Shown one piece after another: positions 16,900 to 25,076 of a stretch of 64,000 bases of DNA. Under the pieces are notes generated by a model. The model had not been told where the DNA came from. It saw nothing but the letters and a program-made list of their open reading frames with translations, and did not search any database. The translations under genes and the position numbers were made by a program. The stretch is taken from NCBI GenBank assembly GCA_047639555.1, contig JBLIOE010000007.1, positions 59,512 through 123,511 on the forward strand. Direction: 5' to 3'. Source of the stretch: JAJRXC01 sp047639555 (lineage in GTDB: Bacteria; Actinomycetota; Acidimicrobiia; Acidimicrobiales; Aldehydirespiratoraceae). Position 1 is the first letter of the stretch. Each line of letters opens with the position of its first letter.

Positions 16900-17790
16900 A
16901 TGACCCATCCCTTTCGTTTCGGTGTGTCGGGCGGAGCCCTCACCGACCCGCACGAGTTCGTTGCCTGCGCAGTTCGGGCGGAAGAACTCCGATACTCAGC
17001 GGTGGCTCTCTCTGACCATCTCGACGACGGTCTCGCGCCGCTCATCGCCCTCACCGCGGCCGCGGCGGCGACCACCCGGATCCGGCTCAGCACGCTGGTG
17101 TTGGCCAACGACTTCCGGAACCCGGTCGTGCTTGCGAAAGAGATCGCCACGCTCGACCAGTTTTCGGGCGGCCGCGTGGAGTGGGGCATCGGCGCCGGGT
17201 GGAAGACCACCGACTACGAGCGGGCCGAGATCACGCTCGATCGACCGGGCCTCCGAATTGGTCGGCTCGAGAAGTCAATCGCCGTAATGCGCGCGTCTTT
17301 CGCCGACACCGACGGTCTGGCCTCGTCCGCGCAGAAGCCCCACCCGCCTCTCCTTCTCGCGGGCGGTGGCCCCCGAGTCCTGGGCCTAGCCGGGCGAGAG
17401 GCCGACATCGTCGGTCTCAACTTCTCGCTCGCCTCCGGAGAGATCGGCACGGCCGCTGGCGCAACCGGTACCCCGGATCACACCGACGCCAAGATCGAGG
17501 CGATTCGAACGGGAGCGGGTGATCGATTCGCTCAGCTGGAACTGCAGACGCGGGTGCACATGGTCATCGAGACCGAAGACCGAGAAGGAACGATCGAAGC
17601 GATGGCACCGGCCTTCGATCTCACCCCGGCAGACGCCCGCCACATGCCTCACGTACTCGTGGGCAGCATTGATGAGATGTGCGCCAGCCTGCGGGACTGG
17701 CGGAAGCGTTGGGGAATCTCCTATGTGACCTGGAGCGCCGACGCGATCGACACGATGGCGCCCGTGGTCGAGCGCCTCACCGGCACCTGA
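16900..17790 (+). CDS. LLM-class oxidoreductase, probably F420-dependent
   Basis: A 296-residue luciferase-like monooxygenase-fold protein. It has FGVSGG at the first strand, ALSDHLDDGLAP near residue 36, the segment TTRIRLSTLVLANDFRNPVVLAKEIATLD in pieces, and GGRVEWGIGAGW near residue 88, as in the TIGR03621 group. F420 is the likely cofactor by family and taxon, not by direct evidence. Substrate unknown. It is divergent from pstS2 and shares the PHO-box region, so phosphate control is possible. Confidence 0.85.
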   Translation: MTHPFRFGVSGGALTDPHEFVACAVRAEELRYSAVALSDHLDDGLAPLIALTAAAAATTRIRLSTLVLANDFRNPVVLAKEIATLDQFSGGRVEWGIGAGWKTTDYERAEITLDRPGLRIGRLEKSIAVMRASFADTDGLASSAQKPHPPLLLAGGGPRVLGLAGREADIVGLNFSLASGEIGTAAGATGTPDHTDAKIEAIRTGAGDRFAQLELQTRVHMVIETEDREGTIEAMAPAFDLTPADARHMPHVLVGSIDEMCASLRDWRKRWGISYVTWSADAIDTMAPVVERLTGT

Positions 17791-17794
17791 GTGT

Positions 17795-19069
17795 CTAACC
17801 GTTGGCGAGGTTGAGCGGCACGCGAACCGCCTCGACGGAGTCCGACCACAGTTTCAGGTAACAGGTGCGGGCGAGTTCGCCGCAGTCGACCTGGTTGCCA
17901 TCGACATTCGTGAGAAAGCGAGAGATCAAGATGGTGCTTGCGCCATCGCCTGCTTGCACATCCAAGCCCTTCTCCGGGCCACACGCTTCACCCAGCGGGC
18001 CCTGATCGACACACTCCTGCATGGTGAGGATGCCGTTGGCCGCAACATCGAAGACGGTGACGGTGACCGTGTCGCCATCGGTCAGATCCGTATTGGGGTT
18101 CACCGTGATCTCCATCTCGCGGGCCAGCGCCAGGCCGCCGTCGTAGCCGAGCGAGATGGTGTTGGCAGTGGCCGACCCCTGCACGATCAACTGGCAGGGA
18201 TACGGAGACGTATAACAATCGACGTCGCCGCTAGAGCCGGAGACCACCCGTTGGGCGGGCACGGTGACCGCAAAGTTTCCGTTGGCGTCGGTCTGGATGT
18301 CGCCGACCGAACCGCTGCCATAACAACTGCCGATCCCGTTCGATCCGCCGATGGGGCACTGCGTGAGATAGGCGGAACTGCCGGGCGCGAATCCCGAACC
18401 CGTCACCAGCAATTGCTGGCCATCGACCAGGCCGGAAGATTGGTCGACTTCGATGCGGGGCGGCGACACTCCGTCGGTTAAAGGATCAAAGAAGATCCTC
18501 CCGCTTCCGGACTTGTCGTAGTCGGACAAGGTTCCGGCGCCGATACCGCAACCATCGTCGAGCGTGCTCGTGACGCAGTCGAAGGTTCCCGACGCGGCGT
18601 TGACGTAACGGTTTACGGTGAAGTCCGCCTGGAACTCGCCGTTGGCGTCGGTGCTGGCCAGACCGATGTTGCCGAGATCACAGTCGTCCTGACCGCCAAT
18701 CGGAACGCGGAATCGGCATTGCGACCAGCCCACCTGCGTGTTGGGGTCGAATCCTGACCCGTTGATCACGACGATTTGGCCGTCGACCAGACCGGTGTCG
18801 GGCACAGCGGCAACCGGGAGGCCCAGGGAGTCGAGTCCGTCGTAGGCGCCCGCGAGGTCAACGGCGACAACTTCGAACGTAGCGTCGGCGTCCTCGCGAG
18901 GATCGCCGTTCTCGTCGGGCTCGCCATTGTTGCTACTGATGGCGAACGCGATAGCGAGACCACCGATCAGCACACCAAGAAGACCAACAAACATGAGGCG
19001 CTGCCGAATCGCCGCCCCGCGAGCGGGGCGAGCGGGGCGAGCCTCGAACGGAGACGGAAGATCAGACAT
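17795..19069 (-). CDS. Membrane-anchored protein with three neocarzinostatin-fold repeats (copy B)
   Basis: A 424-residue protein with a basic cytoplasmic N-terminus, one transmembrane helix (about 25-45) and three Ig-like repeats. Repeat starts read TGLVDGQIVVINGSGFDP, SGLVDGQQLLVTGSGFAP and TDLTDGDTVTVTV. Each carries the paired cysteines (QC, VDC) of the neocarzinostatin/macromomycin family. The free family members bind enediyne chromophores; here the fold is probably structural or ligand-binding at the cell surface. The ATG overlaps the stop of the upstream paralogue. Confidence 0.85.
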   Translation of the reverse strand: MSDLPSPFEARPARPARGAAIRQRLMFVGLLGVLIGGLAIAFAISSNNGEPDENGDPREDADATFEVVAVDLAGAYDGLDSLGLPVAAVPDTGLVDGQIVVINGSGFDPNTQVGWSQCRFRVPIGGQDDCDLGNIGLASTDANGEFQADFTVNRYVNAASGTFDCVTSTLDDGCGIGAGTLSDYDKSGSGRIFFDPLTDGVSPPRIEVDQSSGLVDGQQLLVTGSGFAPGSSAYLTQCPIGGSNGIGSCYGSGSVGDIQTDANGNFAVTVPAQRVVSGSSGDVDCYTSPYPCQLIVQGSATANTISLGYDGGLALAREMEITVNPNTDLTDGDTVTVTVFDVAANGILTMQECVDQGPLGEACGPEKGLDVQAGDGASTILISRFLTNVDGNQVDCGELARTCYLKLWSDSVEAVRVPLNLANG

Positions 19070-20331
19070 CAGGCCACCGCTTCAAAGTGGATCGGCAATC
19101 GCTCAACCTCCTGGTATTCGGTTTCGACCCGGAGGAAACAAGTACGGCCTTGCTCGGCGCAGTCACGAGTGGTGCCGTCGTCGACATCAAGCACTCGTCG
19201 GACGACCACGGATTCATCAATCACGCCATCACTCCCAACGCCACTCGCCACCTGGGTGCAGGCAGCGGCCTGAGCAACGTCGACACATTGCTCGATGACG
19301 AACGCGCCACCAGTGCGAAGGTCGGTGAGACGAACGGCCACCAGGTCGCCGTCGACAAGATTGTCGCTCGGCGTAACGCTGTAGCTCGGGCCGTTTGGCG
19401 GACGGTCGCTCGTCTCGTATTGCAGTTTGATGGGACTGGGGATCTTCTGACCCGCAACCAATACGGAGCAGCCGTAAGGGCTCAGCCCACAGTCGACGTC
19501 GCCGTAGATCCCGCCGACCACCCGGTCCGCCTCGATCGTGACAACAAACCCGCCGTTGCCGTCGACTTCGATCTCACCGGTGTCGTTGCTCGAGAAACAC
19601 CCGGGAATACCCGAGGTGTTCATCTCACACTGGGTGATGCGCACCAGATCGTTCGGTGTGAAGTTCGAGCCTGTAACCGTGATCGTGTCGCCGTTAACGA
19701 GGCCGGCAGCGGGGCTGACATTGAGCGTCGCGGCGGACTCGCCGGCTGCCGTTGGGTCGAAGTAAGTGGCAGTGCCACCCGACTCGTCGTAGTTCGTGAT
19801 GTTCGCCACGGCGAGAATGCACTCGCCGTCGCTCACAGTGGCGCAGTCGCGTTCACCCAGCCCGGTGCTGATGAATCGGCGGACGGGAAAGGTGGAAACA
19901 ACATTGCCCTGGTCGTCGGACGAGGCGAGCTGGTAGTTGCCCGCATCACAGTCCCCAACGCCCGTCGTCGCACCGGTGCCGACCCAGCACTGCACGATCG
20001 CAACCTGAAGATTCGTCGAGAAGCCGGAAGCCGTGATTTCCACGTCTTGCCCATCGACGAGACCGGTCGACGGATTCACGACCACGGGAAGTCCGACCGA
20101 CTCAAGACCGTCGTAGGGGCCGGCGACGTCTACCGAAACTGCGATGGCGTCTTCGTCGTTGCCGGGCGGATTCCCTTGGCCGTCATCATCGTCATCGGAA
20201 GTGGACAAAGTGACGGCGAGCGCTCCCGCGCCGACCAACGCGGCGATGCCAAGCCACACACCCAGCCGAGCGCTCAGACCGCGGCGCGGGACTTCCGGCT
20301 CGATCAGTACTTCGTACGGCTCTGTGGCCAT
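19069..20331 (-). CDS. Membrane-anchored protein with three neocarzinostatin-fold repeats (copy A)
   Basis: A 420-residue paralogue of the next gene with the same design: cytoplasmic N-terminus, a helix at about residues 22-42 and an Asp-rich spacer. The three repeats start at STGLVDGQDVEITASGF, AAGLVNGDTITVTGSNF and SDNLVDGDLVAVRL. ATG 20331 was preferred to the upstream GTG because MATEPYEV begins a normal cytoplasmic tail and is preceded by GCGGGGA. The 4-nt ATGA overlap with copy B implies coupled expression. No enediyne biosynthetic genes lie nearby. Confidence 0.83.
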   Translation of the reverse strand: MATEPYEVLIEPEVPRRGLSARLGVWLGIAALVGAGALAVTLSTSDDDDDGQGNPPGNDEDAIAVSVDVAGPYDGLESVGLPVVVNPSTGLVDGQDVEITASGFSTNLQVAIVQCWVGTGATTGVGDCDAGNYQLASSDDQGNVVSTFPVRRFISTGLGERDCATVSDGECILAVANITNYDESGGTATYFDPTAAGESAATLNVSPAAGLVNGDTITVTGSNFTPNDLVRITQCEMNTSGIPGCFSSNDTGEIEVDGNGGFVVTIEADRVVGGIYGDVDCGLSPYGCSVLVAGQKIPSPIKLQYETSDRPPNGPSYSVTPSDNLVDGDLVAVRLTDLRTGGAFVIEQCVDVAQAAACTQVASGVGSDGVIDESVVVRRVLDVDDGTTRDCAEQGRTCFLRVETEYQEVERLPIHFEAVA

Positions 20332-20397
20332 CTTGATCCCCGCCAGGTTGTTTGCCCACGAGTCTTCCACGACCACGGACAGATTTCCGGTCGGGCC

Positions 20398-20964
20398 TTA
20401 CGGCGTACGGCCGGTCAGCGCGAGCAGACGCTCGGCCGCGGTGGCGTCGGCCGGGGGCGCCACCGGGGAATCAGCGAGCACGCCGCCTGCCAGGACGGCC
20501 TCGGCGTGGCCGGCCCAGAAGTCGAGACACCAGTCGGCCAAATCTTCAGGGATCACAACTGGCCGTTCGACCGCTCGACCGATATCCCAGGCCCGAACGA
20601 GGTTCTCACTCACCCGTTGGCCGACAAGGTCGGCCACCGCCAGCTCTCCGTCAGGATGCTGAACTCGTCGGAACAATGCACCGGGTACACGCAGCGAATT
20701 GATCGCGGCGACGGCAGTTCCCCGCCATGCCGCAACGGGCGCGGTGCCGAGAACGGCCGCGTCGAAGTCGCCGACCGACTCCAGCGGACCGCCCTCCGCG
20801 GCGGTGGCGATATGGGAATCGCCAACGACGACCCAGGCGACGGTAGACACGACGGTCCAATCGTCGCCCGTGGTCAGTTCCCACTCGGCGTCACCAAGCA
20901 CGACAATGGTCTCCCCGAAGAGGGCAGCGGCGCGTTGATAGGCATCAATCGGGTCGAGCGTCAT
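20398..20964 (-). CDS. DinB/mycothiol maleylpyruvate isomerase-like protein
   Basis: A 188-residue protein resembling the TIGR03086 group of the DinB four-helix superfamily. The best-matched parts are LVRAWDIGRAVERP near residue 120 and the ending ATAAERLLALTGRTP. The N-terminal metal-binding His positions are weak in this copy (only DSHIAT is seen), so catalytic activity is doubtful. ATG 20964 was chosen; the longer frame runs into guaA. It follows guaA by seven bases and is probably cotranscribed. Confidence 0.7.
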   Translation of the reverse strand: MTLDPIDAYQRAAALFGETIVVLGDAEWELTTGDDWTVVSTVAWVVVGDSHIATAAEGGPLESVGDFDAAVLGTAPVAAWRGTAVAAINSLRVPGALFRRVQHPDGELAVADLVGQRVSENLVRAWDIGRAVERPVVIPEDLADWCLDFWAGHAEAVLAGGVLADSPVAPPADATAAERLLALTGRTP

Positions 20965-20971
20965 GAGCGAG

Positions 20972-22525
20972 CTACTCCCACTCGATGGTGCCCGGGGGCT
21001 TTGACGTGATGTCGTAGGCCACGCGGTTGACACCAGGCACTTCGTTGATCACCCGGCTACTCATTGCTTCAAGTACGTCGTAGGGGATGCGGGCCCAGTC
21101 GGCGGTCATCGCATCTTCACTCGTGACGGCGCGGATGATGATCGGATAGCCGTAGGTGCGCTCGTCGCCCATCACACCAACACTGCGGATATCGGGCAGC
21201 ACCGCGAACGATTGCCAGATCTCACGCTCAAGACCAGCGATCCGGAGTTCTTCCCGCACGATGAAGTCGGCGTGTTGCAGCGTCGCCACCTTGTCGGGGG
21301 TGACCTCACCAATGATCCGAACACCAAGGCCGGGGCCGGGGAACGGCTGGCGTTCTACAATCTCATCGGGAAGCCCGAGTTCGCGACCGACTTGGCGAAC
21401 CTCGTCCTTGAAGAGGCTGCGCAGCGGTTCGACCAGCTCGAAGTCGATGTCGTCGGGAAGGCCACCGACATTGTGGTGACTCTTGATCGTCGAAGAGTGT
21501 TCGCCGCCGGACTCGATCACATCCGGATAGAGCGTGCCTTGCACGAGGAAGTCGGCGTTTTCTACCTGTGCCTTTGCCTCCTCGAAGATCCGGATGAACA
21601 ACTCACCGATCACCTTGCGCTTCGCTTCTGGTTCGGTCACCCCGGCCAGTGCCGCGAAGAATCGTTCGCCAGCATCGACATAGATGAGGCGAACGCCGAA
21701 GTTGCGTTCGAACGTGTCGACAACTTCATCGCCCTCGTTGAGACGCATCAAGCCGGTGTCAACGTGGACACAGGTGAGCTGGTCGCCGATCGCCTTGTGG
21801 ACCATGGCCGCAGCGACGGCCGAGTCAACGCCGCCGGAAAGCGCACAAATCGCCTGACGGTCCCCCACCTGGGCTCGGATCTGGGCGACCGAGGTGTCGA
21901 TGATCGAGTCCATTGTCCACGAGCCGGTGGCGCCGCAGCCTTCGCGAAGGAACTGCTCGATCACATACTGGCCGTGTTCGGTGTGTATCACCTCGGGGTG
22001 AAACTGCACGCCGTAGAGCTTCCGAGTCGCGTCTTCGAAAGCCGCAACCGGCGCATCGGGGGTGGATGCCGTGGCCGCAACCCCAGTGGGCGGCTCGACA
22101 ATGGCGTCGAAGTGGCTCATCCACACTGACTGCTCGCCGGGAGTGCCGCGAAGGAGCGAGCCACCATCGCCAGAGAGCGATAGAGTCGTGCGTCCATATT
22201 CGCCGCGGTCAGTGCGGTCAACGAGCCCGCCGTTCTGCTGAGCGATGAGTTGTGCGCCATAACAGATGCCCAGGATCGGCACGCCGAGGTCATAGACACC
22301 CGGATCGATCGCGATGGCACCTTCCGCGTGAACGGAGTCGGGGCCACCGCTGAAGATGATACCCGTGGGGTTCTTCGCGGCGATTTCCGCAGCAGTGATC
22401 GTGGGCGCCACGATCTCGCTGTAGACGTTCGCTTCGCGCACACGTCGCGCAATCAGTTGCGCGTACTGCGCCCCGAAGTCAACGACGAGGACATTTTCTT
22501 CGCTACCGGGAGCCGATGCATTCAT
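20972..22525 (-). CDS. guaA: GMP synthase (glutamine-hydrolysing)
   Basis: Converts XMP to GMP using glutamine and ATP, the last step of guanine nucleotide synthesis. 517 residues. The class I amidotransferase domain has the nucleophile loop GICYGAQ (C88) and the VQFHPEV triad segment. The ATP pyrophosphatase domain has SGGVDS near residue 230. The C-terminal dimerisation domain ends with the canonical KPPGTIEWE. Confidence 0.98.
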   Translation of the reverse strand: MNASAPGSEENVLVVDFGAQYAQLIARRVREANVYSEIVAPTITAAEIAAKNPTGIIFSGGPDSVHAEGAIAIDPGVYDLGVPILGICYGAQLIAQQNGGLVDRTDRGEYGRTTLSLSGDGGSLLRGTPGEQSVWMSHFDAIVEPPTGVAATASTPDAPVAAFEDATRKLYGVQFHPEVIHTEHGQYVIEQFLREGCGATGSWTMDSIIDTSVAQIRAQVGDRQAICALSGGVDSAVAAAMVHKAIGDQLTCVHVDTGLMRLNEGDEVVDTFERNFGVRLIYVDAGERFFAALAGVTEPEAKRKVIGELFIRIFEEAKAQVENADFLVQGTLYPDVIESGGEHSSTIKSHHNVGGLPDDIDFELVEPLRSLFKDEVRQVGRELGLPDEIVERQPFPGPGLGVRIIGEVTPDKVATLQHADFIVREELRIAGLEREIWQSFAVLPDIRSVGVMGDERTYGYPIIIRAVTSEDAMTADWARIPYDVLEAMSSRVINEVPGVNRVAYDITSKPPGTIEWE

Positions 22526-22561
22526 CGGACAACCCCCTCGGACTCTAGGGAAGAGAGGAGC

Positions 22562-22942
22562 CTAGCCGCGAAGGAGGGACTTCAGGAGCTGCTTTGCGAC
22601 CTTCGCGTTCATCTCGTAAGCCGCCTTGGTCCCCTCTTCTGACACCCTCTTTACCAGCGTTCCGTTGGTGACCTGGGCAAGACTGTCGAGCCCGGCCAGG
22701 GTGGCGTCGCGCGTGGCATCGGTGGCCCGATGGCCGAGGCCGGTGAGCCCCTTCACGAGATCGCTGTCAGCCAGCGGCGCAGGCGCCGAAGCCGCGATCA
22801 GCCGGAGTGCGTCTTTCGTGAGATCGGCGCTCCCCGAAACAATGTCGGCCGCGGACCGTTCGTCCGAAGTGGACTCAAGCCACACCTGAACCTGGCGAAC
22901 CAGCTCGGGATGGGTGTCGGCGGTGAAGCGGATCTCAGGCAC
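22562..22942 (-). CDS. Conserved-looking helical protein of unknown function
   Basis: A 126-residue, mostly helical, soluble protein with no recognised motif. It begins MPEIRFTADTHPELV and ends with a basic helix (KVAKQLLKSLLRG). No signal peptide. It lies between guaA and the Nudix gene in the same direction, 27 bases after the Nudix stop. Codon choice looks like that of its neighbours. Confidence 0.6.
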   Translation of the reverse strand: MPEIRFTADTHPELVRQVQVWLESTSDERSAADIVSGSADLTKDALRLIAASAPAPLADSDLVKGLTGLGHRATDATRDATLAGLDSLAQVTNGTLVKRVSEEGTKAAYEMNAKVAKQLLKSLLRG

Positions 22943-22969
22943 GAGCCAAGTGTAGGGCCCACTACCTCC

Positions 22970-23737
22970 TCAGCCCGGTCCGCCCGCAATGGTGTCGTCG
23001 GTGCCCGTGGCAATGGCCAAGAGTTGTCGGAGCATGGCTGCGGTGGCGCCCCACACCGTGTCGCCCTCAAGTTCGAAGAATGTGATCGCCCGCGGCCGTC
23101 CAAAGTGGCGCATCGGCCAGACCTCTTCACGCCACACCTCTTCAAGGAGGAGTTCGGAGAGCGAGATATGCCTCACCGACTCCACTTCGGACGGCGAGGC
23201 CACGAGGTTTGGGCGCCGGTTGGTGACTGCGACGAAGGGCGAGACAAGAGTCTGAGAACCAACCGTGACGAAGCTGTCGAGGGCACCGACCCGCTCGATC
23301 GTGGATGCGTCGAGCGCAACCTCTTCCTCTGCCTCACGAACGGCCGTGGCCCAGAGGTCGACGTCGTCATCGTCTCTGCGGCCACCCGGGAAGGCGATCT
23401 CATGGGCGTGATGACGCATCTTCGGCGATCGCCGGGTTAACACAACCTGGGTATCTCCGCGTTCTTCGTAGAGCAAGCAGAGCACCGCACTCTCACGCGC
23501 TTGCTCCGGCACATCGCCGACCACCTGAGGCGGTCGACGAGCCGCCAGCGCGGCGATGACGCGGTCGAGGGGCATCGCCCCGCTAGCCGCAGGGGCGGTC
23601 GCCCATGGCGGTCGACCGCCAAGCACTGCGCCCTCGGGCCGAGGAATACGCTGCGGGCCGCCGCGGCCCGCGGGAATTGGGGCGAGCGGCTCCGTGGCCT
23701 GTGGCCACTCGCCAGCCGGAGCCGTCGGATCGCTCAG
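22970..23737 (-). CDS. Nudix hydrolase, CoA pyrophosphatase (NudL-like)
   Basis: Probably hydrolyses CoA or its derivatives. The NudL/UPF0035 signature is seen (RRSPKMRHHAHEIAFPGG) followed by the Nudix box with REAEEEV. The first canonical start in frame is GTG 23626. The frame is open further upstream and encodes GGPQRIPRPEGA, which looks like a real protein. It begins at CTG 23737, which overlaps the upstream gene's stop (CTGA) and is preceded by GAGG at 7 bases. I take CTG as the start (255 residues); this is inference, and the 23626 start remains possible. Confidence 0.82.
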   Translation of the reverse strand: MSDPTAPAGEWPQATEPLAPIPAGRGGPQRIPRPEGAVLGGRPPWATAPAASGAMPLDRVIAALAARRPPQVVGDVPEQARESAVLCLLYEERGDTQVVLTRRSPKMRHHAHEIAFPGGRRDDDDVDLWATAVREAEEEVALDASTIERVGALDSFVTVGSQTLVSPFVAVTNRRPNLVASPSEVESVRHISLSELLLEEVWREEVWPMRHFGRPRAITFFELEGDTVWGATAAMLRQLLAIATGTDDTIAGGPG

Positions 23738-23883
23738 GAGTCGGCCTCAATGAACGAGCGGAGGAGGTCCGGCAACCCGCCGGTCTTGAGGTTGCTCATG
23801 ACGCGACCGGGAGGGGTGTCACCGGATTCCCACTCGTCCCACTGGGCGAGCAACTTCTCGGCGTCGGGCGGTGGTCGATCCAT
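23734..23883 (-). CDS. Small protein upstream of the Nudix gene
   Basis: A 49-residue protein (MDRPPPDAEKLLAQWDEW at the start, then TPPGRVMSNLKTGGLPDLL) too short for standard gene filters. It resembles a small actinomycete family that I recall next to Nudix CoA pyrophosphatases. Its TGA overlaps the proposed CTG start of the Nudix gene. ATG 23883 was preferred to an upstream in-frame start that would overlap the divergent MFS gene. Confidence 0.6.
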   Translation of the reverse strand: MDRPPPDAEKLLAQWDEWESGDTPPGRVMSNLKTGGLPDLLRSFIEADS

Positions 23884-23915
23884 AAACGCGATGTTATCTA
23901 CCCCATACTGCATCG

Positions 23916-25076
23916 ATGCCAAAGCCCGATCCTCGCCGCGTCACTGCAGTGTCGCTGGCGACGATGGTGGCGGCGATTGCACCCGTGCACCTCTTCGGAG
24001 CACTGGCGCCGGACTTTCAGGAGGCGTTCTCCTTCGGTGATGCCGAGCAGGGCTATGCCGTCGCCGCCTACTTCGCAGTGTCGGCTCTTCTGTCGAGATG
24101 GGGAGGCGGTCTTTCGGACCGATTCGGGCCGTCGCCCACCCTTCGTTTTGGCACCGCTATGGCTGGGATTGGCGTGATCGGCATCATCCTCGCTCCTTCG
24201 TATGGGTTCGTCGTCGCTGCTCTCTGTGTGGCCGCAGTCGGCAACGCCATCAACCAGCCGAGCAACAACACGTTCATCACCAGCGGTGTACCGGCCCATC
24301 GACGCGGCCTCGCCCTCGGCATCAAACAAGCGGCCATTCCGACCTCCACCGGACTGGCCGGACTCGCCCTCCCGACCATTGCGGTCTCGCTTGGTTGGGA
24401 GGCCGCCTATGTGGGTGCCGCGATCCTGGCCGCGATCGCGATCATCGCCATGCCTCATGTCGAGCCGCTGGTGGCCGCCCCGGCCGTTCGACAGCGGTAT
24501 CGGCCGAGTCCGCTGATGTGGCGGGTTGCAATTGGCGCCGCGTTTGGGGCCGGTGCCGTGAGCAACATTGGCGCTTTCCTGGTTCGCACCTTAGAAGAGG
24601 CGGGTTTCTCTCGCGGTCTAGCGGGCGCGGTCCAAGTGGTCGGCTCGGTGGCCCTGATCTCGAGCCGGGTGGGGTGGGGAGCCATGATGGATCGGCGAAG
24701 CGTGAACCGATTTGGCTTTGCAACCGTGCTCCTTCTCCTCGGCACGCTCGCCTACCCACTCATCGGAACTGGCAACAGCGCGCTCGCGGTGATCGGCGCC
24801 CTCATGGCTTATGGCTTCGGGTGGTCTTGGCCTGGTGTTGTCCACCTCGCAACGGTGGAACACAATCCCACCGCTACCGGCGCAGCATCTGGCGTCGTGC
24901 AAGGCGGCATGTTCACGGGCGCCATGATCGGACCGGCCGTATTCGGTGTGATTGCCGACATCCACGGGTTCGGATGGGCGTGGCTCTTCGTCGCCGCCCT
25001 CAGCGGTGCGGCCGCAATCATGATGGCCACGGCCGCCGCGACCGCCGGTTCAGGCGTCAAGCAACCGCGCCAATAG
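23916..25076 (+). CDS. Major facilitator superfamily permease
   Basis: A 386-residue permease with about twelve helices. The loop 2-3 motif GGGLSDRFGPSPTLRFG (near residue 63) is the MFS signature A, and GIKQAAIP (near residue 137) recalls the CynX/NimT-type members. Substrate unknown. It is divergent from the small Nudix-linked gene. Its last 27 bases overlap the 3' end of the convergent gene at 25050. Confidence 0.88.
   Translation: MPKPDPRRVTAVSLATMVAAIAPVHLFGALAPDFQEAFSFGDAEQGYAVAAYFAVSALLSRWGGGLSDRFGPSPTLRFGTAMAGIGVIGIILAPSYGFVVAALCVAAVGNAINQPSNNTFITSGVPAHRRGLALGIKQAAIPTSTGLAGLALPTIAVSLGWEAAYVGAAILAAIAIIAMPHVEPLVAAPAVRQRYRPSPLMWRVAIGAAFGAGAVSNIGAFLVRTLEEAGFSRGLAGAVQVVGSVALISSRVGWGAMMDRRSVNRFGFATVLLLLGTLAYPLIGTGNSALAVIGALMAYGFGWSWPGVVHLATVEHNPTATGAASGVVQGGMFTGAMIGPAVFGVIADIHGFGWAWLFVAALSGAAAIMMATAAATAGSGVKQPRQ

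Noticed and set aside
19087..21009. A 640-codon plus-strand frame opposite the neocarzinostatin-like and DinB genes
   Set aside because: It spans three well-supported minus-strand genes and encodes a Gly/Arg/Asp-rich shadow sequence.
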